A stretch of DNA of 64,000 nt from positions 81,807,357 to 81,871,356 of the forward strand of contig CM042017.1 of the NCBI GenBank assembly GCA_023525715.1, in the 5' to 3' direction. A program made the translations under genes and the position numbers. The DNA is from Cichorium intybus. Taxonomy: Eukaryota; Streptophyta; Magnoliopsida; Asterales; Asteraceae. Positions 48,963 through 59,830 of the stretch are shown here, in pieces. Below the pieces are notes generated by a model. That model saw only the letters and a list, made by a program, of their open reading frames with translations, did not search any database and was not told where the DNA came from. The number at the start of each line of letters is the position of its first letter. The stretch's first letter is position 1.

Positions 48963-49411
48963 TCAAAAATCTTTTTACGATAAGGATTAACCACAATGGG
49001 GTTTTCAGTAAATCACCTGGAATGAAGTATGCAGACGGTATGGTAACTTATGTTGACAACGTTAACATTGATGAGTTTTCCATACATGAACTTAACTTTA
49101 TGATAAAAGAAATATGGTGTTCTGAACTTGAACCTATATATTATCATTTTTGAATGTCGGAGGTTCAATTTTTTGTGTTGTTGCCATTGGGTAACGATCA
49201 AGATGTGATTTTGTTATCCAAGCATGTAGCCAAGTTTAAAGAGATAAATGTCTTCATAGAGCATGGAATAACTAGGATATGATCACATCTGAAATCTCCA
49301 TGTCAAGTTCATATTGAGGAAATTGAAGCAAATCCCTCCCCCGAATACAATACCAACCTTCACCCAAGGAAACTGAAGTTTCTTGTAGCAAAAAATTGCC
49401 ATTTGATTTGA
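48963..49411 (+). pseudogene. MuDR-like transposase N-terminus (second MULE)
   Basis: The plus strand gives FTIRINHNGVFSKSPGMKYA, VTYVDNVNIDEFSIHELNFM and KEIWCSELEPIYYHF, the N-terminal domain of plant MuDR-like transposases, then after a stop PLGNDQDVILLSKHVAKF and INVFIEHGI. Stops follow. The central DNA-binding and catalytic domains are missing, replaced by LTR sequence from 49415. Confidence 0.72.
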
Positions 49412-49414
49412 ACA

Positions 49415-49738
49415 TGTAACACCCGGCTCTTTAAACAAAATACACCCAAAAAACTCACTTTTAAACATAGTTTAAACATGCAAAACCATAGAGTTAGGCG
49501 TATAAGTGTTACAGTTGTAAAAATCTGACACCCAAACGAAGCCCTGAACACGTAATAACGACCAACAAAATATATAAGGTATTATTTTAACGATCAATAT
49601 ATCATATTAGTGTTATGATAAGTTAAACAAATACTACTCGAAAAAGCGAACAATTTGACATAAAGAACGTCAAAAACGGATATCGTATGACAAAGTTATA
49701 ATTAACCGAAAACGACAAATCTGTATTTTCTTAAAACG

Positions 49739-49786
<48 letters not shown>

Positions 49787-50390
49787 AATTCAATTAAAAG
49801 ATATACGACAACCGGGAGTCGTAAACGCAAAAATTTTATATCAAATCGAACGTCGTAAAATTTCACACGTTTTAGTGTCAACGAAATTTTTGTACGAGTC
49901 TCCAACGGCACAAATATCGAGAACATGGACACAAATGTGTCACATGGAGCAACGCACGTGTGCCATGTGTCACCACGCATGTGCAACACTTACTAGCTGC
50001 ATGTCGCGACGCATGTCATCGGACGACGCATGCGCGACACACCGGCACGAGGTGGTGACACGTTTTTCGAGGTTGGATTTTGAAACTAGTATAAATAGAA
50101 TGGAGAAGGAGACTTCTCCATCATCACCACCACTCTCTCCTCTACTTTCGATCACCACCTCCCTTCGCCGCCGCTAGTCGCCGCCGTCCGCCACCGTCGA
50201 CCGCCGCTTTGTTTTTTCGGAAAAATTCCGCGAACACCCTACGGTGAGTTTACCGCCCCTCGTTTTTATCGCTTTTATTATTTTCAAATATAGGGGGAAT
50301 ACATGTCAAAATAAGATATATTTGTTTTTAATTACGTTTATTATAAGTGGAGGGTATCATCTCTAAAACATGAATTATTATAAAAGGTAA
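49415..50390 (+). mobile_element. Partial gypsy-type LTR inside the second MULE
   Basis: Begins TGTAACACCCGGC at 49415. A TATA box actagtataaatag at about 50084-50097 is followed by a CT-rich leader (tccatcatcaccaccactct), so it is plus-oriented. It also carries a short (TA)n run at 49741-49783 and a region rich in gcgacgcatg words at 49955-50040. No TG...CA right end or target duplication was found before MULE sequence resumes near 50393, so its 3' end and the MULE catalytic core were probably lost in one deletion. Confidence 0.55.
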
Positions 50391-50392
50391 TG

Positions 50393-50814
50393 TGAGATGT
50401 ATTTTGATTTTTTATAATTACCCAGGAAGAGCACATAGTGATATACTCCTCAATAACTTGTGTGAGGCTTTTAACTGCAAGCTTGTGGAAGGAAGAGACA
50501 GACATATCATCTCATGTTTGGAATTTATTAGAGAATATCTTATGAAAAAAATGTGTTGTTCAAAAAGCGATTGACAAAACAAGTGGTATTCTTACCCCAA
50601 CAGCTCAAAGAACTATGAGTGATGCATTTTCAATGGAGATTTCAAATACCATGTTATAGGAAAATACATGGAGTAGTATGTTGTTAACAAGAAAGAAAAG
50701 AATTGTACTTGTAGAAAATGGGGTATAAATGGTGTTCACTGTATCCATGTTGTTGTTGTGTTATATGACATGGCTAGCTATGGGGCTGAAGTGGGACATC
50801 CAGAGGAAATGGGT
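50393..50814 (+). pseudogene. MuDR-like transposase C-terminal part, before solo LTR
   Basis: The plus strand gives SDILLNNLCEAFNCKLVEGR, IISCLEFIREYLMKKM, then in other frames LTPTAQRTMSDAFSMEISNT, CRKWGINGVHCIHVVVVLYD (a decayed SWIM zinc finger) and GHPEEMG. This is the region after the catalytic Glu of MULE transposases. Several frameshifts and stops. Confidence 0.72.
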
Positions 50815-50819
50815 TCATG

Positions 50820-53800
50820 TGTAACATCCGTGTTTTGGGCCTATGAGTTTTGAGCTTAAACCGACAAAATAAAACTTATTTTGTAAATAAAGAAAACAAA
50901 TAAATGAATATATTTAATATTTTGTTATATTTTTATATTGTGAATAAATGAGCCAAATATAGTTTTAAAATCTATTCGTAAACCAATATATAATAAATGT
51001 TGTCAAAAGGACTAAATGTGTCAATTTGGCCAAACTTAACCATTGAGCTTTGACTAGTCAAGAATTTAGAAGGATTAGAAAATATTTGAAGGAATTATTC
51101 TATAAACTTAGAGCAAGTTAAATAATTCATTAAGTTTATATCAGTGACTACATTATGAAGAATTTTAGCATAGGGGACCATTTGTGTCAATTTGGAAAAA
51201 TAAGGGTTAGTGTTGACCTAGACAATAACTCATGTGAAATAAATAGTCATATTTGGGGCATAAGTGTGAATCTAGATATTTGTAGTTAAAAGAATTGACT
51301 TTTTGGGTGTTAGGTGAAGAAAGACCAAACTCGAGGGACTAATGTTGCAAATTCTTGAAAGATGACTTGTTTTTTATAGGGAACTTCCCCCAAATCAGTC
51401 ATTCACGTTTTTGGAGAGAAATTGAGGGAGAAGATGGCGATTTCCATGGATTCCAGGAAGGATTGTTGCTTGTTCTTGAAGATTGATCAAATACTAGAAG
51501 ATTTCAAGCAACCTAAGGTATAAACCCTTCCCTCTAGCCTTAAAATTTTGAGTTAGGGTTTGGGGTTTGGACCCAATCCGAGATTTAGTGTTGGATGAGG
51601 ATTCTTCCTATGATTCCAAGGTTGTTTGATGTATTGAAACTTGTTGTGATCCCTATCCAATCCATGGATAGCTTGGAATCTCTTGAAATAGGATTTTAAT
51701 CCATAAGAACCCTATAAATTGGGGATTTGATAATTATATGAGGAATCTAGTAATTGATGGATGAATATGGTGATTTTGGATGAGGGGATTCACTTCTAGT
51801 GATTCCCTAAGGATTTCAACCCTTGATGTGTAAACTTAAACCTTGAATCACTAGAATGGGAATTGGGTGTTGGAATGGCTTTTATTTATGTATATGATGA
51901 ATGGATCTCTTGTTTAATGGATCAATGGGTTTATTGCATCTATTTTGAAGTAATAGTGGAGTAAGTATCATTTCCTAATGATTACATGGAATGGAAGAAG
52001 AAATCTCCACTTGTAATCATCAATTAATGGATTGGAATTGGGTATTCCATGAGTTTAACCTTTTAAACCAATGATTGGAATTGGGGATTCCATGAGGCTA
52101 TCTTCTTTGGAGTTTGTGTGGAAATGACTCCCTTAAGGGATGACCTTGGTAAGAACTTAGTAGGGTACTTGATGGTGTTAAGTGTAATGATTGACTATGA
52201 ACTTGGTTCAATTACAGCTTGCTAAGAGATAAGAAGTTGAATTGTGATTTCCATTGGTTTAAGTCATGAACACTTGGATTCGGAGTTGAATACTTGGAAA
52301 TGAGTTCTTAGATGTGTATTTTCATGTATAGTTAGTCTTGGGTTGAATTGGAACTTGAAGCGGGTCAAAAGGGGGTTAAAAGGACCAAAAACTAAGCTGC
52401 AGCATGCTGAACATGACCCGTGTTGCAGAACACAACCCGTGTAAAATTGTCTGTGCAATCTGCTGCACTTTACACGACCCGTGTTTCAGAACACCACCCG
52501 TGTAAAAAGGGTCTGCCAGATCCTTCGGTTTTTAGGTTTTGAGCTTTATGGTTTGGGCCTTGGGTCCTTGTTTTAATGTCAAACTTTGGGGATGTTTTAA
52601 CTAAGATTTTCCTTATACTAGAGAACTAAAGACTTTAATTTGGGATGGTGGATGATAGTTCCTTCTTAGTTCAAAAGAGGTAATTATAATGCGACTTTTA
52701 GATGAAACGAGTATGACACCTTCCATTCTTGTCTTGTAGGAAGGAGGTATAATGTATTGACTTGGAGGTGAGACTAAGGACTTGAGCTATCACTCAAGTA
52801 AGAGGATTTTAATGGAAGTTTTGATGTCTAGAAGCGCCTCCAATGCATCAAACCTTGTGTGAAGTTGGTGTTGACTCTCTAGTTGACCTTGGGTGAGTTT
52901 ACCGGGAGTACACATCCCTACTATTATCTTTTGTGTGTGTTATCAACTATTTCCATGCATGCTTTATGTGTTAATTGGTATATGAGTACTATGTGTGCAT
53001 TGCATGAAATGAGTCCTTTTAAAGATATTTTCAAACAAAGCCTATAATGTTGTTTTTGAAAGATGTTTTGAGCATCCTATTGTGCATTGCATTTCATATA
53101 GGATGGGATTGACCGTGTAAGCCCTTGAGAACGAGTTTTGTCCTTTTCTTAATTAAAAAGGATAAGGAGACGTTATGAGTTTTGTCCTTCTCTAAATTAA
53201 AAAGGATGAGAAGACGTTGTTCCCGACAATAGGGAACCACATGAGAGAGTTGCTACCCCTCATGAGGCTAGTGTGATGGCCACGAGTCTTAGTTCAACCT
53301 ACATGGGAATCAAGTTGTATGCTTTGTGCCTGATACTTGTGAACTTGGGTAGGTGCCATTGAGGGTGAGATGGATTTTTATGAGATGGACGTGGGTTGGG
53401 ATAGTTGCATCATGCATTGTATTGCATTTCATAACTATCCATTTTTATTAAACCTTATGACGTACTGATGTTTTTATACAACTTTTGAGATGATGAATTG
53501 TACCATTTTAAAGTGTGTGTCAAAACTGTTTTCGTCGGTTGTCCCGAGTGTGGTGGTTACACTGCCCGCTCTGAATGGGTCAACCTCGGGTAAGCTCACT
53601 AGGTATTCCATTGCCTAACTTATTTTGATGTGTACTCAGGTTGAGGAGTTTAGAGGACTTTAGAGGAGCTGGAGGTTTTAGAAGGCCACGGATTGTGTGG
53701 TTTCCATTTAAGCTATGTAATGGCATTTGAATGGTAACAACCTCGCTATTTTATAAACCAAGATTTTTATCTAAAGTGGGACCAAATGATTTTTTCGCAA

Positions 53801-53986
53801 CATAAACTCTGAAACAAGTGTTTAACGAAATCCCATATGTTTTAAAATGATGTTTAAAGGTAAAGAGACTCTTTTGAAGCTTTTGAGATTTAAAGTTTTT
53901 CCACTAAAGGGGGATTTTGAACAATGATGATAATATATTGGTTTTAAAATGGTATTTTATGAAAAGCTTTAAGCGATGGTGTTTCA
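50820..53986 (+). mobile_element. Solo gypsy-type LTR of 3.2 kb in the MULE
   Basis: Begins tgtaacatccgtg, ends gatggtgtttca, with a perfect 5-bp duplication tcatg (50815-50819 and 53987-53991). The MULE transposase translation continues on both sides, which supports the endpoints. The interior has a run of direct repeats with acacgacccgtgt (52410-52510) and a repeated gagttttgtccttctctaaa (53132-53215). No internal retroelement region. A 3167-bp LTR is long but within the range of plant gypsy elements. Confidence 0.82.
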
Positions 53987-53991
53987 TCATG

Positions 53992-54120
53992 CTTGTTACA
54001 TGTTAACTACTGGAAGGACACTTACAGTTTTAAAATTGATCCAATAAATGGTAAAGATTTGTGGCCTAAATCGGATTGCACAACTACTATAACCCCCCTA
54101 ATCATGATAAGCAGGTGCTA
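53992..54120 (+). pseudogene. MuDR-like transposase, last recognisable part
   Basis: The plus strand after the solo LTR gives TYSFKIDPINGKDLWPKSDC and TTTITPPNHDK, matching the Trp-Pro motif region near the C-terminus of MULE transposases. A Lys/Arg-rich frame at 54248-54433 could be the decayed tail. Continuous with 50393-50814 before the solo LTR entered. Confidence 0.65.
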
Positions 54121-54581
54121 CTTTAGTTGTTTATTACAATGTGATTTCTCATGATATACATTTCAACCTAAACCTTTTTATGTTGAAATACTGTGAAACC
54201 TTTGAAGCTTGTTATTATTTTATTTTTTAGTTTTAATTAAATGATCATTGAATTGTTATATGATTTATTTATATATAGAAATTATTTTTCTTAAATATCT
54301 ATATGTTAGTCAAAAACGTAAAAGAAGAAAAAGATATGAAAATTTAACAAAGGTTCAAAATAAGTCTCTAGATAAATTTTTAAAAAGAACCAAGAAGTTT
54401 CTTTTCAAAAAGAGAAGAAAAATAATTTTATAACACTTGTGGTAATATGAATGAAGTTATATGTAAAAAAGTTACATTTAAAGGCTATTTTTTAGTTTTC
54501 GCACAGTACCTTTAATACCAACGGACCGGCCCTGCTAATAGAAACCGCAGGGACCATGAGTGTAATTTACCCCTAAAAATA

Positions 54582-54762
54582 TTTAATTGTTATTACTTAT
54601 TATTAGTAAACTTGTTCGTAATACTTATTTTTGCTATTATCTTTTTGTGAATGCTCTAAATTACCCTCATACTTATTTGAAGTCAAAATTGGATTATAGC
54701 ATTTACTGGCGTCATAACTCACAAAGAAACTTGAAAGATCAGGATAGGAGATAAGAGGATCA
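54582..54762 (+). promoter_or_regulatory. Short upstream region of the FtsH-like gene
   Basis: 181 bp between the MULE target duplication and the start codon. No convincing TATA box is seen. The leader just before ATG is purine-rich (gatcaggataggagataaga). The native promoter probably lies on the far side of the 6-kb MULE or has been replaced by MULE end sequence (inference). Confidence 0.45.
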
Positions 54763-57700
54763 ATGAACCTGTCCGTTGGCGTAGCAATTGCGCGGGAAAT
54801 TTCGCTAGGTTTCCGGCGAGGAACCGCTGGAGCAGTAGTAGTTGCTAGCAAGAGAGTGAAAGAAGACGGCGTTTGCTTTGGTGTACGACGCCGGCGTGCT
54901 GCACTAAGAATGGTGGACAAGCAGCTAGCCAAGGGCAACTTCAAATTGGCTCTTTCTTTAGTAAAACAGTTGCAGCGTCAACCACCTCCAGCTGGTCTCC
55001 GCGGCTTTGCAGCTGCCAAACAGGTCCTTACATTTGGTTTTTCAATCATTTGTTCCACGAAATTGTTAGGGTTTCCCTTTTTCCTAAATATGACATATCA
55101 TTCAAGCTAATAATTTGACAAAAATAGATATTATTCACGAAACAATTTAACCCCAGGCATACAATGGTGATTGTTGATTAGATGATTGTTGAGACAAGAT
55201 TCCAATTTAATCAGAATGCATCACATGCTTCATAAATTGTAAGATTTGAGTTGTACAAATTTGGTACTGCCACAATTGCAATTTGCTAACCCTAAAGCCA
55301 TTAAAAAACCATTTTTTCAATCTGTTGTTTAAATTGATTTCCAGATTGACTACATGTGTTAAAGCTAGATGCTAATTTAGAACATTTTGTTTAAATTATC
55401 ATCTTTTTAATGTTGCTAAAAGACATGTAATAATATATAGGTGCCACGAAGAGTCTTGTCAGCTGATGAATTGGATCTCAGTGTAAAAGAAACATCTGCT
55501 CTTCAATCATTACATGACTCAATTCTTGATTCAATCAAGATTAGCCTTCAATCATCACCATTGGATGAGGTAGTTCTTTTTTCTATGCATTTTGTTGGAT
55601 TAATTTTGGGTTGACCTCATTTATCAGTCTTGACCAGTTGACTTTAATCAGTCTCACCAGAACTCCATTTAAGTTCACAAAATTCTACCATTGAACACTA
55701 TTATTTACATTTCCATATGTTGGTTTCTTCTTTCTATTATCAAATTTTGTAATTCATTGTTTAATATTTTTTTTCGTAATTTTGTTGTCATTTGTGGATA
55801 AGTTTATCTTAATAATACGTATCATTTATTTTTTACCTAATATAGTTTTTTCATAAAATTCCTTCACAAGAAATCAATAAAAGTTCATTCACATATTTTT
55901 GCAACTATTTAAATAAATTTCATGAACAAATATTTAATAAAGGGCTAAATTTGACAAATACCAATTATTTATCGGTCCAGTTGTCTCATCCTCTTAATTC
56001 TCTTTTATTTCCAAATATTTTATTGGTCCAAGAGTAATTAATTAGATTTAATAGGAAAATAACCATTATATCTTAACTAATAGTTATATTTCTTGGGACT
56101 ACAGAGTTCTGTAACTGGTGAAGACAATGATTTATACCTTGAAGATGAAATAGTTGAACACAAGTAAGAAACCCTTCTAAAGTATTCAACCGGGAGCATA
56201 ATATAAAGAGTAAATTACAATTTTGGTCCCTGTGGTTTACAGAAAATTACAGTTTTGGTCCTAGTTTTGAAAATCTTGCACCGGTAGTCCCTTTGGTTTC
56301 CAAATCTTTCACTTTTGGTCCTTGTGGTTTCTAAATCTTTCACTTTTGGCCCCTCCCTCTGTTACCGTTTATGCAAACCATAGGGACCAAAAGTGAAAGA
56401 TTTGGAAACCATAGAGACTACTGGTGCAAGATATTCAAAACTAGGACCAAAACTGTAATTTGGTGTAAACCATAGGGACCAAAACTGTAATTTACCCTAA
56501 TATAAATTAAGAATTATACTTAATTAAAAAGTACAATGTCATTAAAAAGGAGAAACAAATTATATTGTACTATTTTATAAGTATATCAAATTATTGTCTT
56601 AATGATATGTTTTGAAAGTTTGAAGACAAGTGGTGCAACATGAAGCGGGACATTTTTTAGTTGGATACATGCTCGGTGTTTTACCAAAAAAATACAAATT
56701 TTCCAGCATGGAAAATGTGAAAAAAGATAAAATTCCCGATGCAAGTGTGAAGTTTGTTGGGTTTGAGTTTTTGACAGAGGTAATTTATTTACCATTATTT
56801 ACAGCCTCCTTTATGTGTGGTTAATGTCAATATATGACGTGGCATTAAAAGATAAGAAATTTTTAATAGTATTAAAAAAGAAGGAGAAATAGCGACATAC
56901 TTTACTCTTTTTACCAATATGGACAATGTACTTTACTTTTTACCAATAATAGCAAAATACTTACATTTTTTACCAATAATAGCAATATGCAAATTATAAT
57001 GGCAACACACCTACATTTCTTTAACCATAAATAACAATGTACTTAGAATTCCTTACTCATTAAAAATATATCTATAACATCAATTTGTTAATGTATTTAT
57101 TGTTTTTCTATTATAACAAATACTACTTTACATTATGCAGTTAGAATGCATGCCGGCCAATAAACGCAAGTTGTCTTCCACGGTCAGTTTTTTTTTTATG
57201 TAAATAGTTCCGTTTACACTTTCGACAATGCCTAAATTTCTTAAAGATCGTGAGGAGGGCATTTATGTCTTTTGCACAGACAAGAGATCAAGAGCGAGTC
57301 CTTATTTAAAAAACGGGGCCTACTTTTTTTCAATATCATTATCGATTGGTTCCATTTTTCTTAGGTTTTAAGCAAGTTCTTATGTGTGATTGTTGGAGGC
57401 TTAGTAGCAGAGTATTTGGCGTACGGATATTCAAAAGGACATCATGGAGACGTAGAGAAAGTATGTTCTTTCATGTTTCGTATTTGACTTATTGACTTAT
57501 TGACTTTATTGGTTTTTCAAGAAGCTAATAAGTTAAAATAGTGTTTGGGTAAGTCAAAAGCACTTTTCAAGAATAGCTTTTCAAAAAGTCATTTTCAAGA
57601 AGTAGATGTATTCTGACTTTTTGAATAACTTTTGGCTTTTTGACATCAAGAAGACACAAATACCCCTCGTTAATAATACATCAACCTATTGCTTACCCTT

Positions 57701-58254
57701 TTTGGCCACATTTATAAGTAAAACCAAACATTTTTTAAAAATTGATTTCTCAACTTACTGACTTTTCCCACCACAAAAGCTAATACAAACACTTTTTCAA
57801 AAACTCCTTTTGCTAACACCAAAAGTCAATAAGCACTTTTGCACAAAAGCACTTTTTGAGTTCAAAAAGCACATTTTTTAGTGTGACAAGAAATTGTAAT
57901 TTTTGTCTCATTGACATCAGTATCAGTGTCAGTCCGATTGACATCAAACGCAATGGACCTCAAACACAGTACAAGAATGTCATGTTTTGTCGTGGCAAGC
58001 ATTAAAAACTTGAAAAAGTTAAGACGTTGCTTGTTTTATTGATGATTAAATAGTTGGACATGGTGCTTAAGTGGTTGCAATTCACCGAAGATGAAGCAAA
58101 TGGTCTAATAAGATGGGCGGTTTTGAACACGCTCATGATATTGCGTAGTTATTCGGAAGCTAGATTAGCGTTAGTGGAGGCCATGACACGTGGAAAATCT
58201 ATTGGAAATTGCATCGATGTTATAGAAACCACTCTAAATTATCATCACATTTAA
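54763..58254 (+). CDS. FtsH-like M41-domain protein, plastid-type, seven exons
   Basis: Exons 54763-55023, 55441-55569, 56105-56163, 56626-56779, 57141-57182, 57365-57460 and 58054-58254 give 313 residues without stops; all introns are GT-AG and phases agree. The first about 50 residues are basic and Ala/Arg-rich, fitting a chloroplast transit peptide. Then come VDKQLAKGNFKLALSLVKQL, a linker, and the zinc-site motif HEAGH at residues 155-159 (QHEAGHFLVGYMLGVLPKKY). The C-terminal helices (GGLVAEYLAYGYSKG, WAVLNTLMILRSY, ARLALVEAMTRGKSIGNCID) match the FtsH/M41 fold. There is no AAA+ ATPase, as in the plant stress-regulated zinc-metalloprotease-like family (At5g27290/At1g56180 type). Role: probably plastid protease or FtsH partner. 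Introns 3 and 6 contain transposons. Confidence 0.88.
56208..56497. mobile_element. Mutator-type MITE in intron 3 of the FtsH-like gene
   Basis: 290 bp. Ends gagtaaattacaattttggt ... accaaaactgtaatttaccc pair for about 40 bp and the whole element is a long hairpin of ggtccc/gggacc words. A perfect 9-bp duplication taatataaa flanks it (56199-56207 and 56498-56506). Its ends resemble those of the 48532-54572 MULE (gtaaattacactcatggtcc), so that family may have mobilised it (inference). Confidence 0.88.
56895..57000. repeat. Short tandem repeat in intron 4
   Basis: Three to four imperfect units of about 35 bp built on tactttactttttaccaataatagcaa. Confidence 0.6.
57500..57890. mobile_element. 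Foldback MITE in intron 6 of the FtsH-like gene
   Basis: The left arm (aagctaataagttaaaat, gtcaaaagcacttttcaag) and right arm (cttttgctaacacc, aagtcaataagcactttt, acaaaagcactttttgag) are partly complementary. The centre has cttttggctttttgac. Ends and target duplication could not be fixed. No coding capacity. Confidence 0.5.
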
Positions 58255-58259
58255 ACATC

Positions 58260-58960
58260 TCAAATTTTGACCATCCAAGTGTCTTATTATTATTGGTTTT
58301 ACATTCCTCCACCGTCTTTGATTATATAATGTATATATAGGAGAGGGAATTTGTAATTAACTTTTTGCATGTTGGTGTAACTTCTACACTTGAGATGTAA
58401 CATATTTCTCCAATCAATATATTGTGCTATTCATATTTTGTTTGATGGTTATTACATTTTTTGCATCTAGTCATTAATTTTGCACTCAAAATTGGTATCA
58501 AAGCAGTGTTTTGTTCATGATTTTGGGATTTTATTTTGTTTTTCATCTTCTAGATTTGAATTCAAGCAAATCTATTGTTGTTTGTCGAAATCAGGATTTT
58601 CTAAAAATTTTGACAAAATCATGGATTAAATTGCTAATTTCAATCAAGGCACTTACAACGTGTTGCTAACAATGTTGTCTCTAATAATACCAAAGCACCC
58701 ATTCTCATTCTAGAAGAGTATGATCAGTGGGCGATCCGAATGGTTAATTACTTGTGCGCTTTGAATCTTGATATTTGGAGAATAATTGAAGACGTATATA
58801 CGAGAGTGCTACTTATCTCTCATCCATCACTTCTCAAATAAATGTTTTTGATGAAGGAGTTATCCTTGTTGATGATAAGCTAAAGATTGCAAACGAGAAG
58901 CGGTGTCAAAGAGAGCTTAGGTATGGCCTTATTCCCAACATTTTTGCTCATGTTCAAAAT
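58260..58960 (+). mobile_element. 5' relic of a Ty1/copia element
   Basis: A PBS tggtatcaaagc at 58493-58504 (one mismatch to the initiator-Met complement) follows an LTR-like A/T-rich stretch (from about 58270). Downstream, about 58695-58800, the plus strand gives APILILEEYDQWAIRMVNYL and LDIWRIIEDVY, the start of a UBN2 gag, and after frame changes KLKIANEKRCQREL. The gag is interrupted at 58961 by a hAT element. The LTR's left end was not identified; it abuts the 3' end of the FtsH-like gene. Confidence 0.6.
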
Positions 58961-59830
58961 CAGTGGCGGATCTAGGATTTATAAACGTTGGGGGCACAAA
59001 AATACCAAATTAAATTTTTTTCCAAGTCGGGTCAAAATGGTTGTGAATATCGGTAAGTCGGAAACAAAGTTACATTACAACAACATGTTTAAACAAATAC
59101 TATAATTGTCCTCTACGACTTGACATCTCGTGGAAACGATCAATTAAAAATTCATTTGTAACCTTAGCTAATTCTTCTTTTTCAACGGCACAAATCAAAG
59201 CACAATTCAGAAAATCATCACCCATCCGATTTCTTAAATCTGATTTCACAAGCTTCATAGCCGAAAAACATCTCTCAACTGTCGCTGTTGCAACGGGCAA
59301 AACCAATGCCAACTTTACTAGTCGATACACCAAGTAATAAGAAATGTGTTTTCTTGTTTCCACCATGACTCTAGAAAGATCGGCGATTCCATTCAAGTTA
59401 GAAAACTGAACATCTTCTTTCACAACATTATAATAAAAATCAAGTTGTTGTGCAAGATTCCTCCTTTCCACCTCCGTAAAATCATTTGGATATAACATAC
59501 TCAATTTTATTAACTTTAATACGTCAAATTGAGAAAATGAGCAACAAGGGCTCAAAGCCGCCATATTTGTAAGCAATTCGGAGCTTATCTCACTAAAACG
59601 ATCACGAAACTCTAGAAGTTGCATATCAGGAACCACGGTAAAGGTATCAACTTTATCATGATGTTGATTGTTGATGTCGGTATTTTGTCTTAGGTTCCTT
59701 GCATAATTTTCCGACATGTCTACTTTTGTAATTTCATACTTTTCACAGAAAGCATATACTTCCTCTAAAAGATCCTCAAACCCATCATCTCTAATCCTTT
59801 GCAATTTTTTCTTTGTCATTTCTACCAATA
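58961..59830 (-). mobile_element. hAT element (left part) inserted in copia gag
   Basis: Begins with the hAT-type terminal repeat cagtggcggatctagga at 58961, directly after copia gag sequence. Its minus-strand transposase gene fills the rest. At 59830 it is cut by the gypsy LTR; the remainder, with the other terminal repeat and the 8-bp duplication, must lie beyond the window. Its visible flanking 8-mer is ttcaaaat. Confidence 0.72.
59100..59825 (-). pseudogene. hAT transposase, C-terminal part with dimerisation domain
   Basis: The minus-strand frame from the LTR junction runs about 240 residues to a stop at 59100. It begins VEMTKKKLQRIRDDGFEDLL and holds EISSELLTNMAALSPCCSFS and the hAT dimerisation domain YRLVKLALVLPVATATVERC then FSAMKLVKSDLRNRM. 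This is the C-terminus of TTF/DUF4371-type plant hAT transposases, which cut and rejoin element ends. No stop interrupts this part, so the hAT was recent when the gypsy element separated it from its N-terminal half. A few N-terminal codons of the open frame (before VEM) come from the LTR. Confidence 0.82.

Larger units (their letters stand above)
48532..54572 (+). mobile_element. Second MuDR-type MULE, interrupted by LTRs
   Basis: 6041 bp with a perfect 9-bp duplication ctaaaaata (48523-48531 and 54573-54581). Inverted ends tggtaaattacactcatggt ... accatgagtgtaatttaccc pair over about 30 bp. The plus strand holds N-terminal (48963-49410) and C-terminal (50393-50814 and 53992-54120) pieces of a MuDR-like transposase. 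A partial LTR (49415 on) stands where the catalytic core should be and a solo LTR (50820-53986) splits the C-terminal part. The right end lies 190 bp upstream of the FtsH-like start codon. Confidence 0.88.

Noticed and set aside
50820..53998. Alternative LTR end at the gttaca near 53995-54000
   Set aside because: That end gives no target duplication and disrupts the resumed MULE frame; the end at 53986 gives a perfect tcatg duplication.
54603..54944. 113-codon minus-strand frame over the first exon of the FtsH-like gene
   Set aside because: It is antisense to a well-supported exon and has no recognisable domain.
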